A DNA stretch of 25,042 nucleotides from a virus. Under the pieces are notes generated by a model that saw nothing but the letters and a program-made list of their open reading frames with translations, was not told the DNA's origin and did no database searches. Positions within the stretch are counted from its first letter, which is position 1, and each line of letters opens with the position of its first letter. The stretch is taken from the IMG/VR virus record IMGVR_UViG_3300031785_001701, positions 1 through 25,042 of that record. One strand, 5' to 3'. Positions 20,728 to 25,042 of this stretch are shown in pieces. A program made the position numbers and the translations under genes.

Positions 20728-20902
20728 TTTTCTCCACATAGTCTTCTACACAAACAAATCCAACACCCATAGGTGCGGATTCTTCCTCAATGTAACCCTG
20801 TTCTATACAACTGTAAGGGTCAGCAAACCAATCAATTGCTTGGCTATCTATATCACCACTTGGTAATATTGTAACCATTATTAAAATAAATCCGTATATC
20901 AT
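20717..20902 (-). CDS. Small exported-looking protein with two cysteines, 61 aa
   Basis: The ATG at 20902 has AAGGA seven bases upstream and lies in an ATGA overlap with the nucleotidyltransferase stop. MIYGFILIMVTILPSG is a hydrophobic start. The rest is acidic, with WFADPYSCIEQGYIEEESAP and GVGFVCVEDYVEKNEG. The two Cys positions recall the pair in the 90- and 94-aa genes near RNase H, although overall similarity is weak. It may be secreted or membrane-anchored. Function unknown. Confidence 0.55.
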   Translation of the reverse strand: MIYGFILIMVTILPSGDIDSQAIDWFADPYSCIEQGYIEEESAPMGVGFVCVEDYVEKNEG

Positions 20903-21303
20903 TCGCAAATCCTTTTTCTTAAATCTGTTGAACTAAATCTATGATCTCTTTTGTTAAAGTATAACTCTATGCCTAGACGCCTACAAATATCTTTACCCGT
21001 AAAGTCTTTATCTTTATATTCTTCACCGAGTATTCTAACGTCTACTTGATACATTTCTAAAATATCTTCCACATCTTTTTCTGTTGTATATGGAATAATT
21101 TCGTCTACGTATTTCACTGCTTTCAATTGAGTATAACGTTCTACTATTGTTTGTATAGGTTTATTCTTTTCTGGTCTATCAATTGTTGGATCTAATTGTA
21201 ATCCTGCAACAAGATAGTCGCATTGCTGTTTCGATTCACGAAGCATTGCAACATGTCCTGCATGTAGTAGATCAAAAGCACTAAACGTTATTCCTACTCT
21301 CAA
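20899..21303 (-). CDS. TagD-like cytidylyl/nucleotidyltransferase
   Basis: The 134-residue protein has FSAFDLLHAGHVAML with the HxGH nucleotide-binding motif (14-17) and RFSSTDLRKRI near its end, the pattern of small glycerol-3-phosphate cytidylyltransferase-like enzymes (usually about 130 residues). These join CTP or ATP to a phosphorylated sugar or alcohol. I take a TTG start at 21303, because AGGAG lies 8 bases before it and the first strand LRVGITF begins there; the longer frame to 21357 also starts with TTG and has no such site. It overlaps the HAD-gene stop. The substrate is unknown. Confidence 0.8.
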   Translation of the reverse strand: MRVGITFSAFDLLHAGHVAMLRESKQQCDYLVAGLQLDPTIDRPEKNKPIQTIVERYTQLKAVKYVDEIIPYTTEKDVEDILEMYQVDVRILGEEYKDKDFTGKDICRRLGIELYFNKRDHRFSSTDLRKRICE

Positions 21304-22025
21304 TTTGCAACTCCTGTTTTTTGTAAATTTTCTAAAATTTCTTTTGTTTCTCGCCAATTTTTAACTTGTTTAGCAACGCCGCCTCTTTCCTTAACTGCAT
21401 AAGCAAGGCTAAAATCGTTTCCATCAGGATCCATTCTATCTCCAAAGAAGAAAAGTTTTTCATTGGAGTCAAAATAGTCTACAATTTGTCTTTTGTCTTT
21501 TCCTTTGGAAATAATATCTATACCAGTTTCTCCTCCTACCACTGCACTTACATCAGGAAACTTATTATTAACTGCATCTGCAATTCTTATTCTTTCTTCA
21601 CTTTCTATATCCCAATAGTAGTAGTCTTTCCTTTGTACCTTATCAGCTTTCCTGCCTACAACAGAAAAATTAATCATTCCCGGTCTGTGTTCTATATGTT
21701 TTCCTGTCCTAGTTTTATAATCACTCCCTTCTAATTTTTCTTCCAAAAATCCTAAAAGTTCTTTTGAAGGTTTCCAATCATTAGTGTACACATTTTCTTG
21801 TTTGTCCCAGATATCATTTCCGTTACAATTATAGCATTTGTATACTGTTTTACAAATTTCAACTCCTAACTGTTCTACTGTTTTTGGATTATCACTACCA
21901 GTAACCAAAGACACAGAATTTTGTTGAGCAAAATATAAAAACCAAATTGCAAATTGCGGTTGTATCTTTTTCCTACTAGGAGTTAAAGTTCCGTCTACAT
22001 CAAATACAAAATGATTATTTTTCAC
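21300..22025 (-). CDS. HAD-superfamily phosphomannomutase-like enzyme
   Basis: The 241-residue protein begins with the HAD catalytic motif DVDGTLTPS (9-17), has LVTGSD (41-46) and KHIEHRPGMINFSVVGRKAD (109-128), and ends with the GGETGIDIISKGKDKR and FFFGDRMDPDGND motifs. This order matches the eukaryote-type phosphomannomutase subgroup (alpha-phosphohexose mutase or sugar phosphatase). It starts at a GTG (22025) with AAGGAG 7 bases upstream. Together with the nucleotidyltransferase and dehydrogenase downstream it suggests activation of a hexose phosphate. I cannot tell mutase from phosphatase. Confidence 0.85.
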   Translation of the reverse strand: MKNNHFVFDVDGTLTPSRKKIQPQFAIWFLYFAQQNSVSLVTGSDNPKTVEQLGVEICKTVYKCYNCNGNDIWDKQENVYTNDWKPSKELLGFLEEKLEGSDYKTRTGKHIEHRPGMINFSVVGRKADKVQRKDYYYWDIESEERIRIADAVNNKFPDVSAVVGGETGIDIISKGKDKRQIVDYFDSNEKLFFFGDRMDPDGNDFSLAYAVKERGGVAKQVKNWRETKEILENLQKTGVAN

Positions 22026-22425
22026 TAATTTGCTCCTTTAGATCTCTTTTTTGTAGGCTTAATTTTTCTTTTGCACTCATTAAATATGCCGCACTAGCTA
22101 ATACAAGTATAGCACCTGCTTCTGCAATAAGTACCCATGGATCAGCATCTTTACTATGTAAAATAATTAATCTGCATAAAGCCGTCATTGCAATTATAAT
22201 TGGAAGGGTGACTGGTATTCTATTGCTAATAAAATATGCTCCAACCATTCCAACTATTTCTGTATAGATAAAAAGCAGAAATAAATCTGCCAACTGTATA
22301 TTCCTTGCTAACCACATATCCCATACAGCACATCCTGCCGCAACCACTGTCAGCATACCTATAAAAGCTAACATACCTTTTTCTGTTAACGTTGTTGTCC
22401 AATGTAATCTACTATTCACTTTCAT
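22015..22425 (-). CDS. PsiE-like phosphate-starvation membrane protein
   Basis: The 136-residue protein starts at 22425, where TTTGGAG provides the ribosome site. Four hydrophobic segments occur: MLAFIGMLTVVAAGCAVW (about 18-35), LADLFLLFIYTEIVGMVGAY, LPIIIAMTALCRLIIL and VLIAEAGAILVLASAAYLM. The F-x-YTEIVGM and VTLPIIIAMTALCRLIIL patterns fit the PsiE family, which is induced by phosphate limitation in bacteria. Its role in phages is unknown; phosphate acquisition by infected marine cells is a plausible purpose. It is coupled to the polymerase upstream and the HAD gene downstream. Confidence 0.7.
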   Translation of the reverse strand: MKVNSRLHWTTTLTEKGMLAFIGMLTVVAAGCAVWDMWLARNIQLADLFLLFIYTEIVGMVGAYFISNRIPVTLPIIIAMTALCRLIILHSKDADPWVLIAEAGAILVLASAAYLMSAKEKLSLQKRDLKEQISEK

Positions 22426-22426
22426 T

Positions 22427-25042
22427 TTACTCTCCAAAATCAAACAAACTATTGAATGTGTTTTGTTGTTTTGTATCTTCAAGATTGTAATTTAACACAC
22501 CAATTAAGTTATCAAGTTTATTGTCAATAATTGTTGCTTCCATTGCATCATTATCAAACGGAAGTTCTTTAAACCAATCAGGCAAGTGTAATTCATCTGT
22601 TGGATAAGCAACACTTGTATATCCTAACGGATTTTGTTTTAGCTTACAAACAATTACCTTCATACCATCTACAATCTCTTGTGAATACTTGTCACCATTC
22701 ATACGTTTTAGTGTATTCCAATTGATACTTGCTCTAACATGTCCTGGCATGTTTGCTTTGCCTTGTTTTTCTTCAAGACGTTGATAGTGTCCAATCTTGT
22801 TTGCACGTTTTGGAGAACCTTTTTCCCAACCTGGGCGTTCTTTGAACTCTCTACGAAACTCTGTAATACGTTCTAGTACTTCTTTTTCAGACTTTTCTAA
22901 CAGTACCATCATCAATATTTCACTCAAAAATTCTTGCATAAACACAGGCGTGTCTGATCTACGTAAATCAAGTCCCATTGCTTTAACTTTGCCTGGCTTA
23001 CCTTCTACATCACTTCTAAAACCTTCTAAGTCATATACCAATGCCGCATATCTTTTCTTAGTAATATACAATCCACTTTCCGCAACAATTTCTCTGCCTG
23101 CCGCAATGACCTCTGCACGACTTTTTGGACAATGGAAAGCATCCATCATAAAGTCTTCAAAGGTTGTATTTGCTTCTTCTGCAACTTGATCGTATAGTGT
23201 TATAACATTATCTTTACTCCAGGGTATTTTTCCTGCATCAATTTCTTTTTTAAGTGTTGGATATGCACTAAAGTACACAGAATCAGTATCACCGTATATA
23301 ACTGCTTCTCCTACATGATCATATGTACCTGTAATGACCTTGTTTACTTCTGCACTCATGTGTTTAACAATAGTTCTGCCGGATAATGTAGTAGATTGTC
23401 CAATACGTTTATCAAAAAATCTACAGCCTGGATTAAGAATTGCACCATACAAACTGTTCAAATTAATTTTCTTTACAAGTTGTCTTTTATCCCAATACTC
23501 GATTTCTATTTTATTACCAGCATCTTTTGCTTTTTTAAGTTGTGCTTGTAATTCTTTACGTTCACTATACCAACGTTTAAGAATACCCGGAATAACACCT
23601 TCAAATTCAGTTGTAAAAATAGTACCATTTGAACTTAACATCCAAGGCATATTGCTATCAAATACAAGTTTATGTATTTCAGCACCACTCATTACACGAT
23701 TTTCACCTTGTTCAAAATCAACTGTAATAGCAACATCCTTCCTTTTTGCCATTACTGCTTCATATTCTTCTGTACCGAACTTGCCTTCCCAAGCACCTGC
23801 AAAAGATTTTTTCTGCAACACCATTGCATCATGTAGCATTGCTTCTGTGAGTTCAGGACGTAGTTGTCCAACAATAGTTTCAGGAGCCATGTTCAATGCA
23901 CGAATAACACTCGGATACAGACTGTTCAAATCCATTGAACCAATCCACTTGTGTAAACCTTTTTTAGGAAATGCAACATAAGCACCTGCGGCCGCAGTGT
24001 TTTCGTCATCACGTCTTGGACGATTAGGAACCTGTAGTCCTCTATGATGTGCTTCGTTGATGATTGCTTGTTCTGTCACTGCAACAGCACCCATTGTGGT
24101 CTGTAGCAAAACAGTATTTGCATGTGCTAGTTCGTTACTGAGATCAATAAATCTTAGTTTTTTGTCCAGCTTGTCCAGTAGTGCAACGTCTTGCCTGTTG
24201 TATTCAATGAATCTTCTGAAGTCATTGTTATAAAGTTGATCGAGCGTCCCTTCATAAACTGTTTTACGTTCGCCAACTTCAAGCTCACCGATTGCATCAA
24301 GCCTGTAAGTGTGTCTTTCTTCATATGTGTATTTACGATAAAGTTCTAAACTATCTAAATGTACTCTGCCTACTAGGTCATAGGTTTCAGCTGATTTGCC
24401 ATACTTTTCATACTCACGTTTTTTAGGAAGTTGTTTCCATAAACAAAAACGCCTTGTATCGTCTTTGCTTAGTACTCTACTTACTCTATTTACCGTATAC
24501 GGAATATCATAACCTTCACTATTCCAACCTGTAAGTATATCACTATCTTCAATCAAATCAAGAAATGTTTCAAGCATGTCTGCTTCTTTAGCAAAAAGAA
24601 TACATTCCTCTCCCCATTCTTTGCACTGTTCCTTTGCTTGTTCCATTGTAATTGTTTTAGGAGGAACTGCAAGTGTTATAAGTGCATCAAGCCATTGCAA
24701 GTGTACTGTGATTGCAGTAATTGGCATGAATGGATCGCTAGGATCAGCAAAGCCTCTCTCTGGATCAAAATCAGTTTCAATATCAAAAAATGCAATGTTT
24801 AGTTTTGGAGCATCTTGATTAAGATAGTTTTCTGATAAGCATTGGAAAATAGGGTTGATATCACTTTCAAAAAGTTCTTTGCCTTTGTTAATTGCAACTT
24901 CTTTTCTAAAATCTTTTGTGTTTTTGGAAACAATTCTAGTTAGTGGATCGCCATAGATACTTTGATGTTTACCTTTAGGATCCTTGTAATAGAATGTATA
25001 TTTTACTGGATATTCATGGAAATGTCGCTTTCCATCTTTGCG
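22427..25042 (-). CDS. 43: Family-B DNA polymerase, T4 gp43-type (5' end missing)
   Basis: The frame is open to the right edge, so 871 residues are visible and the start codon lies outside. Residues before the internal ATG at 24727 are coding: they contain KLNIAFFDIETDFDPERGFA, which is exonuclease motif I with catalytic Asp and Glu. Further on are LTGWNSEGYDIPY (exonuclease motif II), then polymerase motif A SMDLNSLYPSVIRALN, motif B KKINLNSLYGAILNPG and motif C YGDTDSVYFS. All essential metal-binding acids are present. The C-terminus NTFNSLFDFGE is a clamp-binding peptide like those of T4-type polymerases. The stop overlaps the PsiE-like start region. It replicates the phage genome with the gp45 clamp downstream. 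Confidence 0.95.
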   Translation of the reverse strand, partial: RKDGKRHFHEYPVKYTFYYKDPKGKHQSIYGDPLTRIVSKNTKDFRKEVAINKGKELFESDINPIFQCLSENYLNQDAPKLNIAFFDIETDFDPERGFADPSDPFMPITAITVHLQWLDALITLAVPPKTITMEQAKEQCKEWGEECILFAKEADMLETFLDLIEDSDILTGWNSEGYDIPYTVNRVSRVLSKDDTRRFCLWKQLPKKREYEKYGKSAETYDLVGRVHLDSLELYRKYTYEERHTYRLDAIGELEVGERKTVYEGTLDQLYNNDFRRFIEYNRQDVALLDKLDKKLRFIDLSNELAHANTVLLQTTMGAVAVTEQAIINEAHHRGLQVPNRPRRDDENTAAAGAYVAFPKKGLHKWIGSMDLNSLYPSVIRALNMAPETIVGQLRPELTEAMLHDAMVLQKKSFAGAWEGKFGTEEYEAVMAKRKDVAITVDFEQGENRVMSGAEIHKLVFDSNMPWMLSSNGTIFTTEFEGVIPGILKRWYSERKELQAQLKKAKDAGNKIEIEYWDKRQLVKKINLNSLYGAILNPGCRFFDKRIGQSTTLSGRTIVKHMSAEVNKVITGTYDHVGEAVIYGDTDSVYFSAYPTLKKEIDAGKIPWSKDNVITLYDQVAEEANTTFEDFMMDAFHCPKSRAEVIAAGREIVAESGLYITKKRYAALVYDLEGFRSDVEGKPGKVKAMGLDLRRSDTPVFMQEFLSEILMMVLLEKSEKEVLERITEFRREFKERPGWEKGSPKRANKIGHYQRLEEKQGKANMPGHVRASINWNTLKRMNGDKYSQEIVDGMKVIVCKLKQNPLGYTSVAYPTDELHLPDWFKELPFDNDAMEATIIDNKLDNLIGVLNYNLEDTKQQNTFNSLFDFGE

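Noticed and set aside
23334-23981. 215-codon plus-strand frame inside DNA polymerase
   Set aside because: The opposite strand has all polymerase motifs; this frame is Ser/Leu/Ile-rich with no recognisable domain.
1-25042. tRNA genes, CRISPR arrays, insertion sequences or an attachment site
   Set aside because: The gaps longer than 50 bases were read on both strands and show no cloverleaf ending in CCA, spaced repeats, transposase motifs or flanking repeats.

Overview
This window looks like about 25 kb of an AT-rich, T4-like marine myovirus genome. The nearest relatives by eye are the T4-type cyanophages and pelagiphages, but I cannot name a host from the sequence. The evidence is a family-B DNA polymerase of the gp43 type (running off the right edge), a gp45-type sliding clamp, a T4-type RNase H (5'-3' exonuclease), a tail-fibre gene behind a T4-style late promoter (TATAAATA), and dense minus-strand gene packing with ATGA and TAATG start/stop overlaps. 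Many small genes have sequences I associate with T4-like marine phages but whose function I do not know. I see no tRNA, rRNA, CRISPR array or insertion sequence.

Layout from right to left, which is the direction of transcription for nearly everything. 25042-22427 is DNA polymerase (5' end missing). 22425-19942 holds a PsiE-like membrane protein, a HAD phosphomannomutase-like enzyme, a TagD-like nucleotidyltransferase, a small exported-looking protein and a short UDP-glucose/GDP-mannose dehydrogenase. 19945-18612 starts at a perfect-consensus sigma70 promoter driving the sliding clamp and two small membrane proteins. 18612-9739 is a long accessory block: DpdA (DNA 7-deazaguanine transglycosylase), a small basic protein, an unknown 175-aa protein, a QueD-like T-fold protein, a glycosyltransferase, a cupin-like protein, a phosphoribosyltransferase, an MBD4-like DNA glycosylase, a HIT-like protein, FolE and QueE, with small unknown and membrane proteins in between. 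FolE has its own perfect sigma70 promoter, whose spacer is one arm of a 12-bp inverted repeat. 9675-6344 holds RNase H and several unknown small genes. 6323-3519 holds a MoxR-type AAA+ ATPase and a VWA/metallopeptidase protein, each with its own sigma70 promoter. 3481-2307 holds three genes that probably belong to the virion or late module. 2289-1124 is a late promoter and a repeat-rich tail fibre. On the opposite strand at 92-1132 is a seven-repeat FG-GAP beta-propeller protein, preceded by the tail end of another plus-strand gene.

The main biological reading is that folE, a queD-like gene, queE and dpdA together form most of a pathway that makes a preQ0-type base and swaps it for guanine in the phage DNA, which is known in other phages to block host restriction. 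queC is not in the window. The QueE protein has its radical-SAM cysteine motif split by about 50 residues, DpdA keeps the TGT catalytic residues but shows no TGT zinc site, and an unknown conserved-looking gene lies between queD-like and dpdA. A second theme is sugar-nucleotide chemistry (phosphomannomutase-like, nucleotidyltransferase, nucleotide-sugar dehydrogenase, glycosyltransferase). A third is likely host interaction at the virion tip (tail fibre plus the beta-propeller).
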